DNA from: AC-32 sp038237925
Lineage (GTDB): Bacteria; Actinomycetota; Thermoleophilia; Gaiellales; Gaiellaceae
DNA: 64,000 nt
Direction: 5' to 3'
NCBI GenBank assembly: GCA_038237925.1
Contig: JBBRYF010000001.1
Location: 248,001-312,000, forward strand
Position numbers and translations under genes: made by a program. Below are positions 16,606-25,577 of the stretch, piece by piece. How positions within the stretch are numbered: position 1 is the first letter of the stretch; each line of letters starts with the position of its first letter. The notes under the pieces are model-generated. The model was not told the origin of the DNA and made no database searches. It was given only the letters and a program-made list of their open reading frames with translations.

Positions 16606-17076
16606 TTAGTGAACGTTCCGCTCGGCGTTGCAATGGGGCGAGATCACGAGCGCGACTCGCTCGAGGAAGACGCAATGCTCATCGTCGAAGGCGGCCGGCC
16701 GGTCGGAGTCGATGTCGATCTCGCCGACGACCTTCCCGTCCTGGGCGATCGGGACGACGATCTCCGAGCGCGTCGAGGGAAAACAAGCCAGGTAGCGCGG
16801 GTCGGCGTTCACATCGTCGACGATCTCCGTCCGGCCGCTCGCGGCAGCTGCGCCGCAGACGCCCTGCCCGATCGGGATGCGCACGTGCTCGGTCGCCTCG
16901 GGGCCTTGCCACGGCCCGAGCACGAGGTCGTCCCCCTCGACGAGGTAGATGCCGACCCAGGAGTAGTGCTCGAAGCGATCGCGCAGGGCCTGCACGACCG
17001 CGGCCAGCAGCTCGCTGTCGTCGCCGGCGCGATTCACGATCCGGTCGATTGCCTCGAGCGCGTCCTGGTGGCTCAT
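16606..17076 (-). CDS. GAF-domain protein, probable free methionine-R-sulfoxide reductase
   Basis: The 156-residue single GAF domain matches the fRMsr pattern: SWVGIYLVEGDDLVLGPWQG, GQGVCGAAAASG, DPRYLACFPSTRSEIVVPI and GEIDIDSD. The two cysteines in GVCG and LACF correspond to family redox cysteines, although the pattern differs from the enterobacterial MsrC in spacing. It would reduce free Met-R-sulfoxide in the cytoplasm. The start is set at ATG 17076, which overlaps the thioesterase stop (ATGA); a longer upstream frame lies within the thioesterase gene. Confidence 0.8.
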   Translation of the reverse strand: MSHQDALEAIDRIVNRAGDDSELLAAVVQALRDRFEHYSWVGIYLVEGDDLVLGPWQGPEATEHVRIPIGQGVCGAAAASGRTEIVDDVNADPRYLACFPSTRSEIVVPIAQDGKVVGEIDIDSDRPAAFDDEHCVFLERVALVISPHCNAERNVH

Positions 17077-17528
17077 CGCTCGAGATCCTCGCCTTCGAAC
17101 GACGCCAGCTGCTCGCGATAGTCGTCCGGGATCGCCCGCGCGCGGCGCTCGTCGAGGTCGACGAGCACGAGCGTCTGCTGCGCTGTCACCATCAGGACGT
17201 CGTCCTCGCGGTAGGCGGCGCACTCGTACGTCACGCTCGTGCGGCCGATGCGGGAGACCCGGATGAAGACCTCGATCAGGTCGTCGAAGCGCGCGGGCGC
17301 GTGGTACTCGATCGTGTTCGCGCGCATCACGAACTCGTTGTTGCCGGCCTGCGTCTGGAGCAGGCCGAGGTGCCGGTGGTACTCGACGCGAGCGCTGTCG
17401 AAGTAGGGGAGGTAGCGCCCGTAGTAGACGATCCCCTGCGCGTCGGTGTCGGAGAAGCCGACCCGAGTCAGGGACGAGTACTTGAACGGGGGCTTGCGGT
17501 CGGTCGGGCGACCGAGCTCGAGCGCCAT
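17073..17528 (-). CDS. Acyl-CoA thioesterase of the 4HBT/YbgC type
   Basis: The 151-residue hot-dog-fold protein has the 4HBT signature FSDTDAQGIVYYGRYLPYFD with the catalytic Asp, then VEYHRHLG and the long helix/strand pattern ending YREQLASFEGED. It should hydrolyse an acyl-CoA thioester. ATG at 17528 is supported by TAGCAT (17536-17541), 7 bases upstream. The upstream side is occupied by a 60-bp tandem repeat. It is in operon with the GAF protein (ATGA overlap). Confidence 0.9.
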   Translation of the reverse strand: MALELGRPTDRKPPFKYSSLTRVGFSDTDAQGIVYYGRYLPYFDSARVEYHRHLGLLQTQAGNNEFVMRANTIEYHAPARFDDLIEVFIRVSRIGRTSVTYECAAYREDDVLMVTAQQTLVLVDLDERRARAIPDDYREQLASFEGEDLER

Positions 17529-17543
17529 GCGCGGAATGCTAAG

Positions 17544-17671
17544 GCGTCGCTTGCGACGCCGACCAGAGAGGCGGTGCCGGATTTGCCGGTGCGGCCGTCT
17601 TACGCGTCGCTTGCGACGCCGACCAGAGAGGCGGTGCCGGATTTGCCGGTGCGGCCGTCTTACGCGTCGCT
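17544..17671. repeat. Perfect 60-bp tandem repeat, two copies plus 8 bases
   Basis: Copies 17544-17603 and 17604-17663 are identical; 8 bases of a third follow. Each unit begins with the palindrome GCGTCGCTTGCGACGC. The second copy contains the TAA of the gene at 17660. A 26-base stretch at 17539-17564 recurs with two mismatches at 30878-30903 near hpt. Confidence 0.9.
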
Positions 17672-18325
17672 GCGCGGGAGCGGCGGCAGGGAGCCGCGCC
17701 GAGTGCCGTGGAGCCGCCGGTTGCGGAGGGCTCGCGTCGTTCCCCAGGCCGCGAGCCCGAGCAGCACGAGCCCGATGCCCACGAACGGGATGAGGATGTA
17801 GACGCGGCTGATCTGGCCGTGGCTGCCGCCGCCGAGCGAGACGCCGCCTGCCGCCTGAGGCGCGAAGTCCCGGACCGACCTCACCTTCGACTTCCCGGAG
17901 TCGAGCGGCGCCAGTGTCGCGACGGGCATGAAGGAGTCCACGAGCCAGCGCCCGTGCGCGGGGCGGAGGTAGATGTGGAAGATGATCGGGCCGCCGTCGC
18001 TGTGCGCCTTCGGGATCAGCTCGAGCTCCAGGCCCACTTCCTCGCGCGTGACGTAGAGGATGTTCCACGGGTGGGTGCGTCCCGCGGCGTGAAGCGGATA
18101 GACCGGGATGTCGCCGCGCGCCCATTCCTTGCGGTTGATGCCAGGGCGCAACTCGGGTGCGACGACGTCGTAGGCCGCCGCCGTGCCGACGCGCTTGACC
18201 GCATGGTTGACGAAGACGTCGATCGAGCGGGTGATCGCGGCGCGGTCGGCCTTGCTCAGCTTGGGCGCGGCTGCCGCCGGCGCGGCGAGCGCCAGCGCTA
18301 CGGCTGCTACGGCGAAGAGCTTCAT
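17660..18325 (-). CDS. Exported protein with a C-terminal membrane anchor
   Basis: The 221-residue product has a signal peptide (residues 1-20, ending AAAA), a soluble domain of about 150 residues (SKADRAAITRSIDVFVNHAV, WLVDSFMPVATL) and one transmembrane segment (about 178-198) followed by an Arg-rich cytoplasmic tail. This orients the domain outside the cell. The family is not recognised. ATG 18325 is preferred to a TTG two codons upstream because TACCGT lies exactly 6 bases before it. Its stop codon lies in the 60-bp tandem repeat. Confidence 0.7.
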   Translation of the reverse strand: MKLFAVAAVALALAAPAAAAPKLSKADRAAITRSIDVFVNHAVKRVGTAAAYDVVAPELRPGINRKEWARGDIPVYPLHAAGRTHPWNILYVTREEVGLELELIPKAHSDGGPIIFHIYLRPAHGRWLVDSFMPVATLAPLDSGKSKVRSVRDFAPQAAGGVSLGGGSHGQISRVYILIPFVGIGLVLLGLAAWGTTRALRNRRLHGTRRGSLPPLPRSDA

Positions 18326-18373
18326 GGGCAAACGGTAGCCGTCACGTCGACCGGCGATGACGCAGGTTGCCGA

Positions 18374-19354
18374 TCACGCTGATCGGGAGCGGCGAACGAG
18401 TGGGCGAACGGTGCCGTCGAGCTCCGCCGTGACCTGGGCGCAGACCTCGCGCGCGGCCTCGACGAACCCGAGCGCGGCGGGCGAGCGGTAGCGGTCGCGG
18501 TGCCAGAACAGCGAGATCACGCGCGGCTGCACGGGCATGTCGTCGGCGAGCTCGACCACAGCGGTCAGCGCGTCGGCGGTGTCGATCCCGAGGCGCGGGA
18601 TGATCGCGCTCCCGACTCCGGCGCCGACGAGCGCCTGCACCGTGGTCAGGATGTCCGAGCGGAAGACGAAGTTCGGCTCCATTCCCTGCGCGCGGAGCTC
18701 GGCCTCGACCCGTGGCAGGACGCGGCACGTCCAGTGCCCGATGAGGGGCAGCTCCGCAACGGCGTCGAGTCCGACCGGGCCGCCGTCCGCGAGCGGTGAC
18801 TCCGCGGCGACGAGGAGCACGTACGGGTCGCTGAGCAGCTCGACGGAATCGAACGGCCCGGGGTGGAGCGGCAGGTCGGCGAAGCTGAGCTCGAGCTCGC
18901 CGCGCTCGACGAGCTCGAACAGGCCGGCGTCGGTTGGAGCCTCTCGCGGCAGGACGCGCACGTCCGGCCAGTCGCGCGCGTAGCGCGGCAGCAGCCGCGG
19001 GACGATGCGCGCGCCGACGCTCTGGTAGATGCCGAGCCGCAGCGAGCCGGCGGAGCTGTCCGTCAGCGCGCCGAGGTCGGCCTCGGCGGCTTTGATCCGG
19101 GCGACGATCGCCTGCGCGTGGCCGAGCAGGACCTCGCCGGCTTCCGTCAACGCGACCGGCGTGGCGCCGCGCGAGCGCTCGACGAGCCGCTGCCCGACGA
19201 TCCGCTCGAGCGCCGCGATCTGCTCGCTGATCGCCGACTGGACGTAGCCCAGCCGCGTGGCCGCGCGACGGAAGGAGCCCTCCTCGGCAACGGCTTCGAG
19301 CGCCGCGAGGTGGCGAATCTCGATCCCCGATGCGTGATCGACCGACACGGCCAC
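18374..19354 (-). CDS. LysR-family transcriptional regulator
   Basis: The 326-residue protein has the N-terminal LysR helix-turn-helix (IRHLAALEAVAEEGSFRRAA, GYVQSAISEQIAALE) at residues 12-70 and a periplasmic-binding-protein-like effector domain after about residue 100. The effector is unknown. It does not stand next to a divergent target gene; the nearest upstream gene is the phosphohexomutase on the same strand, so the regulated genes cannot be inferred. The GTG start gives a short nine-residue lead before the HTH. Confidence 0.9.
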   Translation of the reverse strand: MAVSVDHASGIEIRHLAALEAVAEEGSFRRAATRLGYVQSAISEQIAALERIVGQRLVERSRGATPVALTEAGEVLLGHAQAIVARIKAAEADLGALTDSSAGSLRLGIYQSVGARIVPRLLPRYARDWPDVRVLPREAPTDAGLFELVERGELELSFADLPLHPGPFDSVELLSDPYVLLVAAESPLADGGPVGLDAVAELPLIGHWTCRVLPRVEAELRAQGMEPNFVFRSDILTTVQALVGAGVGSAIIPRLGIDTADALTAVVELADDMPVQPRVISLFWHRDRYRSPAALGFVEAAREVCAQVTAELDGTVRPLVRRSRSA

Positions 19355-19382
19355 ACGCAGCCTAACCGATCGGTGTAGCCGA

Positions 19383-20738
19383 TCAAGCCTCGCCGGAGAT
19401 CACGGCAAGGACCTCGTCCCGCTTGCGCTCCATCAGCTCGGGTGTCCGTGCCTCGAGATTCAGGCGTAGCAGCGGCTCGGTGTTCGAGGGCCGTACGTTC
19501 ATGTGCCAGTCCTCGGCGTCGATCGAGACGCCGTCGAGGTGGCTGACGCGGCCCTCGCTGCCAAAGTGCTCCTCCAGCTCCTGCAGCTTGGCCGCGACGT
19601 CCGGGACCGGCGTGTTCAGCTCGCCGGTGATGAAGTAGCGCTCACGGAACGGCCGCAGGATCTCCGCGAGCTTGCGGCCTTCCTTCGAGATGCGCTCGAG
19701 CATGAGCAGAAACGGAATGACGCCGGAGTCGGCCTGCGTGAAGTCGCGGAAGTAGTAGTGGCCCGAGACCTCGCCGCCGAAGGCCGCGCCTTCCTCGCGC
19801 ATGCGGTGCTTGATGAACGCATGGCCGACGCGGTTCACGAGCGGCACGCCGCTCGCGTTCTCGATCGTCTCGGGAACGGCCCAGCTCGCGCGCACGTCGT
19901 AGATGATCTTCGCGCCGGGCTCCTTCTCCAGGAAGGTCTGTGCGAAGAGCGCGGTGACGAAGTCGCCGGGCACGAACTCCCCCGAGTCGTCGACGAAGAA
20001 GCAGCGGTCGGCGTCGCCGTCGAACGCCACGCCGAAGTCGGCGCCCTCCTCGAGCGTCTTCCGCACGATGAACTCGCGGTTCTCCGGGAGGAGCGGGTTC
20101 GGCTCGTGGTTCGGAAAGCTGCCGTCGGGCTCGAAGAAGCAGCGGACGACCTCGAGCTGTGGCACGTGCTCGAGCACCGGCGGGAGCATCGCCCCGCCCA
20201 TGCCGTTCGCCGCGTCGATCACGACCTTGAGCGGCGCGATCGCGTCAACGTCCACGAACGAGAGCACCCGCTCGACGTACGCGGGCCAGACGTCGTACTT
20301 CCGAACCTGCCCCGGGGACAGTCCCTCGCTCGTGTCCGGTTCGGACAGGACGCGGTCGCGGATGTCCAGCAGGCCGGATTCGCCGCCGACCGGGAGCGCG
20401 CCGGCGCGGACGATCTTCATGCCGGTGTACTCCTTCGGGTTGTGCGAGGCGGTGACGGCGATGCCGCCGTCGAGGCCGAGCCGGCCGACGGCGAAATAGA
20501 CCATCTCGGTGCCGACGAGCCCGAGCTCGAGCACCTCTGCGCCGGCGCCGGACGCGCCCGCGATCACCGCGTCGGCCATCGTGGGCGAGGAGACCCGCAT
20601 GTCGTGCCCGACCGCGATCTGCGTGGGCTCGAAGACCTCGACGAAGGCCCGGCCGATCGCACGCGCGCCCTCCTCGTCGAGCTCGTTCTCGTAGAGCCCG
20701 CGCACGTCGTACGCCTTGAAGACTTTCGGGTCGAGCAC
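19383..20738 (-). CDS. Phosphomannomutase/phosphoglucomutase
   Basis: The 451-residue alpha-D-phosphohexomutase converts hexose 6-phosphate to 1-phosphate for glycan precursors. Visible are the N-terminal FKAYDVRG, the phosphoserine loop TASHNPKEYTG (Ser98), the metal loop FDGDADRC (near 237), the sugar loop GGEVSGHYYF and the phosphate loop RPSNTEPLLR. This set is typical of ManB-like bifunctional enzymes. GTG at 20738 is the family start; TAGCAT lies 9 bases upstream. Confidence 0.92.
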   Translation of the reverse strand: MLDPKVFKAYDVRGLYENELDEEGARAIGRAFVEVFEPTQIAVGHDMRVSSPTMADAVIAGASGAGAEVLELGLVGTEMVYFAVGRLGLDGGIAVTASHNPKEYTGMKIVRAGALPVGGESGLLDIRDRVLSEPDTSEGLSPGQVRKYDVWPAYVERVLSFVDVDAIAPLKVVIDAANGMGGAMLPPVLEHVPQLEVVRCFFEPDGSFPNHEPNPLLPENREFIVRKTLEEGADFGVAFDGDADRCFFVDDSGEFVPGDFVTALFAQTFLEKEPGAKIIYDVRASWAVPETIENASGVPLVNRVGHAFIKHRMREEGAAFGGEVSGHYYFRDFTQADSGVIPFLLMLERISKEGRKLAEILRPFRERYFITGELNTPVPDVAAKLQELEEHFGSEGRVSHLDGVSIDAEDWHMNVRPSNTEPLLRLNLEARTPELMERKRDEVLAVISGEA

Positions 20739-20760
20739 GGTCGCAGGATGCTACGGCAAC

Positions 20761-20792
20761 GCGAAGGAGGCACCCTCAGGTGCCTCCTTCGC
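20761..20792. terminator. Perfect 14-bp hairpin terminator
   Basis: Arms 20761-20774 and 20779-20792 pair perfectly around CTCA. It lies just after the stop of the minus-strand secreted-protein gene and insulates the phosphohexomutase promoter. Confidence 0.8.
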
Positions 20793-20819
20793 GCCTTCGC
20801 GCCAACGCAGGAGGCTGTG

Positions 20820-21554
20820 TCAGTCCACGCAGGCCGTCGTGAGCGTCTGCGGCATGACGACATCTGCGATGTCGCCGTGATTGCCACCGCGGTTGCAGGA
20901 TGCGTTCTTCCACTCGTGCCCGGCGAGGCCCTGATCTCCCGCGCTGTAGTGGTCGAAGAACGTCGTCACCGTGCATGTGGCTGGGTAGCACGGCATGAAA
21001 TGCGTGTTGATGAAGGTCGCGGTCGTGCAGCCGGCGTTCGTCATCCCCATCGCGTCGCAGTAGGGGCTGCTCGACGTCCGGGTCAGCGTGCCCGAGATGA
21101 TGAAGTAGCCGTGCATGCTGCCGGAGTGGCCGGTGGCGAGGGTGCCGGGCCCGTAGCCGTCCGACGTGTCGCAGGCGCCAGGGCTTGCACCCGCGTTCGT
21201 GGCGAAGCTTCCGTTCTTGAACTGCTGGACGACCGTGGTGCCGGCCGGCGTCGTTCGGACTGTGAAGTCGCGATCGAACGTGTCCTCCGCCCAGTCGTTC
21301 CCGCAGGTACCCGAGTCAGGCGAGCCGCTCGCATACGGGCCGTAGTGCTGCGTAGGCGTGCCGGACGGATCGACCGGGCTGAGGGCCATCGTCGAGAATG
21401 CGTCGTCGCCGGTCGCCGCGATCATCGACAGCACCGACGGACTGGTGAGGCCGGTAATCGAAGCCGAATCGGGCGCGGCGGCGGCCACGCCGCAGGCGAG
21501 CAGGCCGATGGCCACTGCGGCGGACGCGGCCGTGAATACGATACGTCGTGCCAT
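20820..21554 (-). CDS. Secreted cysteine-rich protein of unknown function
   Basis: The 244-residue product has a signal peptide (about 1-27, ending AAAA) and an extracytoplasmic domain with nine cysteines (SGTCGNDW, GACDTSDGYG, SPYCDAMG, AGCTTAT, MPCYPATC, ASCNRGG, TACVD), suggesting disulfides. Strand-rich, Thr/Ser-rich composition fits a beta-sandwich. Unlike most neighbours it has a Shine-Dalgarno (GGGGGAGAGGA) directly before the ATG at 21554. A short inverted repeat (21585-21602) lies in its upstream region. Confidence 0.65.
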   Translation of the reverse strand: MARRIVFTAASAAVAIGLLACGVAAAAPDSASITGLTSPSVLSMIAATGDDAFSTMALSPVDPSGTPTQHYGPYASGSPDSGTCGNDWAEDTFDRDFTVRTTPAGTTVVQQFKNGSFATNAGASPGACDTSDGYGPGTLATGHSGSMHGYFIISGTLTRTSSSPYCDAMGMTNAGCTTATFINTHFMPCYPATCTVTTFFDHYSAGDQGLAGHEWKNASCNRGGNHGDIADVVMPQTLTTACVD

Positions 21555-21584
21555 TCCTCTCCCCCTTTGTGAGGACGGTTTTCT

Positions 21585-21602
21585 TATGACTTCTGAGTCA
21601 TA
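21585..21602. promoter_or_regulatory. Inverted repeat between divergent genes, possible operator
   Basis: TATGACT (21585-21591), TCTG and AGTCATA (21596-21602) form a perfect 7-bp inverted repeat. It lies 31 bases upstream of the secreted-protein ATG and about 95 bases upstream of the cyclase gene. Confidence 0.45.
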
Positions 21603-21695
21603 TGCCTCCGACTTTGGATCGAAACCCGATTGACGAGTCAGTCAGTTCGCGGAGAGGAAGTCGTGAGCGGCGCCTGTCGTTTCTACACTTGAGTC

Positions 21696-24626
21696 ATGGA
21701 ACGCAAGCTCGCAACGGTCCTGTTCGTCGATCTCGTCGACTCCACTTCGCTCGTCACGCGGGCGGACCCCGAGGTCGTCCGGCGGCGTGTCCAGAGGTAC
21801 TTCGAGCGCGTCTCGCACTGCATCACGACGCACGGCGGCATCGTCGAGAAGTTCGCCGGTGACGCGGTGATGGCCGCCTTCGGGATCCCGCGGGCGCACG
21901 AGGACGACGCCGAGCGTGCCGTTCGCGCTGCTCTGAGCATCCTCGACGCCGTCCACGAGCTCGAGCTGGAAGCGCGGATCGGCGTCGAGTCCGGCGAGGT
22001 GGTCGCCGACGACTCCGACTCGACCTTCGCCACCGGCGAGGCCGTCAACGTGGCCGCGCGGCTCCAGCAGGCAGCCGAGCCGGGCCAGCTCCTGATCGGT
22101 CCCGGCGCCCACCGCCTGACACTCGGACTCGTCGAGGCCGAGGACGTCGGACCGATCGACCTGAAGGGGCTCGACCAGCAGGTCTGGGCCTGGCGCGCGC
22201 TCAGCGCCACCGCTCGCGCTGACCGCCCGCGCACGCAGCGGGCGCCGCTCGTCGGCCGCGACTCCGAGCTCGACCTGCTGCAGAACACCTACGAGCGAGC
22301 GCTGCGAGACCGCCGTGCACACCTCTTCACGGTCTACGGCGACCCCGGTGTCGGAAAGAGCCGGCTCGCCGACGAGTTCAGCCAGGTGCTCGAGGGCGCG
22401 ACCGTGCTCTCCGGCCGCAGCCTGCCCTACGGCGAGGGCGTGACCTACTGGCCGCTGGCCGAGATGGTCAAGTGCGCTGCCGGGATCGTCGACGACGACC
22501 CGCTCGACGTGGCGATCGAGAAGTTGCGCTCTTTTTGCGAGGACGAGGTGGTCGCCGACCTGCTCGGCCTCGCATCGGGCGTGCTCGAGGCGGTGCAGGC
22601 CGAGCGCAGCCAGCAGGAGATCGCGTGGGCCGCGCGCGAGTGGGCGCAGCGGCTCGCGCAGGAACAGCCGCTCGTCCTGATCTTCGAGGACATCCACTGG
22701 GCGGAGGAGCCGCTGCTCGAGCTGATCGAGCACCTCGTGACCTGGGTTCGCGAGGCACCGCTCCTCGTCATCTCCCTCGCCCGGCCCGAGCTGCTCGACA
22801 TCCGTCCCGGCTGGGGCGGCGGGCGCGTGCGCGCGACCGCGATCGAGCTCGAGCCGCTCGGAGACAGCGAGAGCGAGCAGCTCGTGGACGCGCTCATCGA
22901 GGGCAGCCTCAGCGCTGAGGAGCGCCGCGAGGTGCTTGCCAAGACCGAGGGCAACCCGCTCTACCTCGAAGAGACCGTGCGCATGCTCGCGGAGGACGGG
23001 GCAGAGGGGATCGGCCGGATCCCGGACACGCTGCAGGCGCTCATCGCCGCGCGCATCGACCGCCTCGCGCCCGACGCGAAGGCGCTCCTGCAGCGGGCGG
23101 CGGTGATCGGCCGCACCTTCTGGGAGGGCGCGGTCGAGCGCCTCTCACCTGAGCTGGAGTCGCTCGAGGAACCACTCGCGGATCTGAGGCTGCGCGAGTT
23201 CGTGCTCGACGAGGAGCGCTCCTCGATCCGCGGCGAGAAGGCCTACAAGTTCAAGCACGTGCTGATCCGCGAAGTCGCCTACGGTGGGCTTTCGAAGTCG
23301 GCCCGGGCCGAGCATCATGCGCGCTTCGCCGAGTGGCTGAAGGAGCGCGCCGGCGAGGAATTGCTCGAGATCCGCGCCTTCCATCTCGACCGTGCAACCG
23401 CGTTGCTCGCCGAGCTCGACGGCGCCGCGCCGGTGGAGCTGCAACGCGAAGCCGCGGAGGCTCTGGCCGAGGCCGGCCTGCGCGCTTTCGCCCGCGAGGC
23501 CAACCGCACCGCACGGCAGCATTTCGTGCGCGCGGTCGAGCTCGAGCCGACGCTGCGACGGCGCTACCTCGCCGCGCGCGCAGCCGACCGGCTCAGCGAC
23601 CTTCCGGCCGTCTCGCGCGAGATGGAGGAGGTGCTCGCGACCGCGATCCAGGAGGGCGACGGCTGGACGCAGGGCCGGGCACTGGTGACGCTGGCCGAGG
23701 CGGCCGTCTTGCGCGAGGCGGACGTGAGCGCCGCGGAGGAGATGATCGAGAACGCCCTCGCAGTGCTCGAGCCCGACGACCACACCGGCCGGTATCGCGC
23801 GCTTCGGGCGCGGGCAACGATCGCCTGGATGCGCGGCGATCTCGCCAAGGAGGAGCAGGTGATGCTCGAGGCGCTCGAGCTGGCGCGGGCAACCGAGCAC
23901 AAGGGGTTCGAGAGCGAGGCCGCGGACGAGCTCGCGAGCGTCTACCTCGCCCGGCTCGAGCTCGACCGCGCGGCGCCCCTGATCGAACAGGCGATCCTGC
24001 TCGCCGAGGAGAGCGGCAGCGCGGAGGCGCGAGGGCGGGCGTTGCGCTTCGCCGGCCAGCTCCACCTGCAGCGCCGGGAGCTCGACGAGGCCGAGACCGC
24101 GCTCGAAGCCGCGCGTGAGCACCTCGCCGAGGCCGGCGCAGCGTGGATGCTCGGCCGCACGCTCAACTTCGCCGCCTGGACGGCCCGGCACAAGGGCGAC
24201 CTTGCCCGGGCGGAGCGGCTCTTCCGCGAGTCGATCCGCATCCTCGCGCCGCTCGAGGATCGCGCCACGCTCTGCGAGACGCAGCGTTCGCTCGCCGAGC
24301 TGCTGCTCGCGCAGGGCCGCGTGGACGAGGCCGAGCGCTTTGCCCTCGCTTCACGCGAGACCGTCGGCCCGCACGACCTCAGCTCGCTGGCGACGACCAC
24401 GATGGCGCTCGGCCTCGTGCGCGCCGCTCAGGGGCAAGACGGGGAGGCAGAGGAGCTGTTGCGGCAGGCCTACGACACGATCGAGCCGACCCAGCACCGG
24501 CTGACTCAGTGCGAGACGCTCCAGGCGCTCGTTCAGTTCTTGCGCGAGCGCGGCCGTGACGACGAGGCGGACGAGCTCGAGGCGCGCCGCGACGGCGTCC
24601 TCGCCGCAGCGGCCAGCACCGCCTGA
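21696..24626 (+). CDS. Class III adenylate/guanylate cyclase fused to an AAA ATPase and TPR region
   Basis: The 976-residue protein has an N-terminal class III nucleotide cyclase domain (1-165; metal Asp12 in FVDLVDST, Asp56 in KFAGDAVMA, NVAARL at 118-123), an ATPase domain of the STAND/AAA_16 type starting at PLVGRDSELDLL (185) with Walker A GDPGVGKS (215-222), and a long TPR-like helical C-terminus (about 560-970). Such fusions are frequent in soil Actinobacteria and are thought to couple ligand sensing to cyclic nucleotide production. ATG 21696 follows TACACT by 6 bases. The 3' end overlaps the opposing endonuclease gene by 94 bases. Confidence 0.92.
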   Translation: MERKLATVLFVDLVDSTSLVTRADPEVVRRRVQRYFERVSHCITTHGGIVEKFAGDAVMAAFGIPRAHEDDAERAVRAALSILDAVHELELEARIGVESGEVVADDSDSTFATGEAVNVAARLQQAAEPGQLLIGPGAHRLTLGLVEAEDVGPIDLKGLDQQVWAWRALSATARADRPRTQRAPLVGRDSELDLLQNTYERALRDRRAHLFTVYGDPGVGKSRLADEFSQVLEGATVLSGRSLPYGEGVTYWPLAEMVKCAAGIVDDDPLDVAIEKLRSFCEDEVVADLLGLASGVLEAVQAERSQQEIAWAAREWAQRLAQEQPLVLIFEDIHWAEEPLLELIEHLVTWVREAPLLVISLARPELLDIRPGWGGGRVRATAIELEPLGDSESEQLVDALIEGSLSAEERREVLAKTEGNPLYLEETVRMLAEDGAEGIGRIPDTLQALIAARIDRLAPDAKALLQRAAVIGRTFWEGAVERLSPELESLEEPLADLRLREFVLDEERSSIRGEKAYKFKHVLIREVAYGGLSKSARAEHHARFAEWLKERAGEELLEIRAFHLDRATALLAELDGAAPVELQREAAEALAEAGLRAFAREANRTARQHFVRAVELEPTLRRRYLAARAADRLSDLPAVSREMEEVLATAIQEGDGWTQGRALVTLAEAAVLREADVSAAEEMIENALAVLEPDDHTGRYRALRARATIAWMRGDLAKEEQVMLEALELARATEHKGFESEAADELASVYLARLELDRAAPLIEQAILLAEESGSAEARGRALRFAGQLHLQRRELDEAETALEAAREHLAEAGAAWMLGRTLNFAAWTARHKGDLARAERLFRESIRILAPLEDRATLCETQRSLAELLLAQGRVDEAERFALASRETVGPHDLSSLATTTMALGLVRAAQGQDGEAEELLRQAYDTIEPTQHRLTQCETLQALVQFLRERGRDDEADELEARRDGVLAAAASTA

Positions 24627-25417
24627 ATCGCGTGGGTCGACTCGAGGTCCGGCGACTCGGAGATCACGGTCGCTGTCCGACGGAACTTCCGTAGCGCCTG
24701 CTTGAGCGGATCGGCGCGGAGCGTGCCCTCGCCGTAGGGCAGGTGCTTTGTCTCGTTCCGGTTCGCGTAGGCGATGTCGGAGAAGTGGATGTGGAAAGGC
24801 GCGCCCGGCTCGAGCACCTCGTAGGCGGCTTCCAGCGCGGTCGCGAACGGCTCGGCGTCCGTGAAGGCGCCGTCGCTCGTCGCGTGCATGTGCGCGAAGT
24901 CGAGCACTGGGCGGACCCAGCCGAGCCGGCGCGAGATCTCGATCACGTCGTCGAGGCTGCCGATCTCCCGCACGCGGCCCATCACCTCGACGCCGAACGG
25001 GACGGCGCGGTCCTTGCCCTCCAGCCGCTCGCGCAGCTCGGCGAGCTGCTCGCAGATCGAGTCGATCGCGGCCGCGCGCGCGCGGCCGAGCAGGAAGCCG
25101 GGATGGAAGACGACGAGCTCGGCGCCCGCGGCCTTGGCGATCCCGGCGGAGTGGTCGAGCATCCCCACCGCCATCCGCTGCTTCTTGTCGCGCTCGACGT
25201 GGCCCATGAACCCGGCGATCGGCGCGTGGACGGAGAGGACGATCTTGGCCTTGCGCGCGAGCTTGCCGAACTCCGCGGCCCAGTCGTAGTCCATCCAGAA
25301 CTTGCCCTCGAAGTCGATCTCGCAGGCGTCGAAGCCGCGCTCCTGCAACAGCGCGATCGCCGCTTCCGGGCTCTCGCGTGAAGGCACCCGGGCAGGGCCG
25401 AAACGGACACGTCCCAT
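24533..25417 (-). CDS. Endonuclease IV-like TIM-barrel protein (AP endonuclease family 2)
   Basis: The 294-residue protein resembles Nfo: metal-ligand motifs SVHAPI, VFHPGF, GVEVMG, LDFAHMHA and FHIHFSD appear in the correct order, with a final Glu in SESPD. It would cut DNA at abasic sites, or act as a related sugar isomerase-type TIM barrel; the spacing favours the former. The last 30 residues form a Ser/Arg-rich tail that lies antisense to the cyclase gene and may be dispensable. ATG 25417 has TAGCTT 8 bases upstream. Confidence 0.85.
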   Translation of the reverse strand: MGRVRFGPARVPSRESPEAAIALLQERGFDACEIDFEGKFWMDYDWAAEFGKLARKAKIVLSVHAPIAGFMGHVERDKKQRMAVGMLDHSAGIAKAAGAELVVFHPGFLLGRARAAAIDSICEQLAELRERLEGKDRAVPFGVEVMGRVREIGSLDDVIEISRRLGWVRPVLDFAHMHATSDGAFTDAEPFATALEAAYEVLEPGAPFHIHFSDIAYANRNETKHLPYGEGTLRADPLKQALRKFRRTATVISESPDLESTHAIQAVLAAAARTPSRRASSSSASSSRPRSRKN

Positions 25418-25577
25418 CCAAGCGCAAGCTAGCGCACGGCGGTGTTTCTCCAGGAACCGTAGCCCGACGCGCGGGGACTGTCCCTGATTGGGCGCAGTTG
25501 TTGCAGTTTTGGCACGAATGACACGACCCGGGCGACCGGCCGGGAATGCCGTCCGGTGCCCCAGCTACCTTCGCGCC

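Noticed and set aside
17529..18125. Minus-strand upstream extension of the thioesterase frame containing a duplicated Arg-rich peptide
   Set aside because: The duplicated peptide is only the translation of the 60-bp tandem repeat; the thioesterase starts at ATG 17528 and the exported protein is encoded in another frame.
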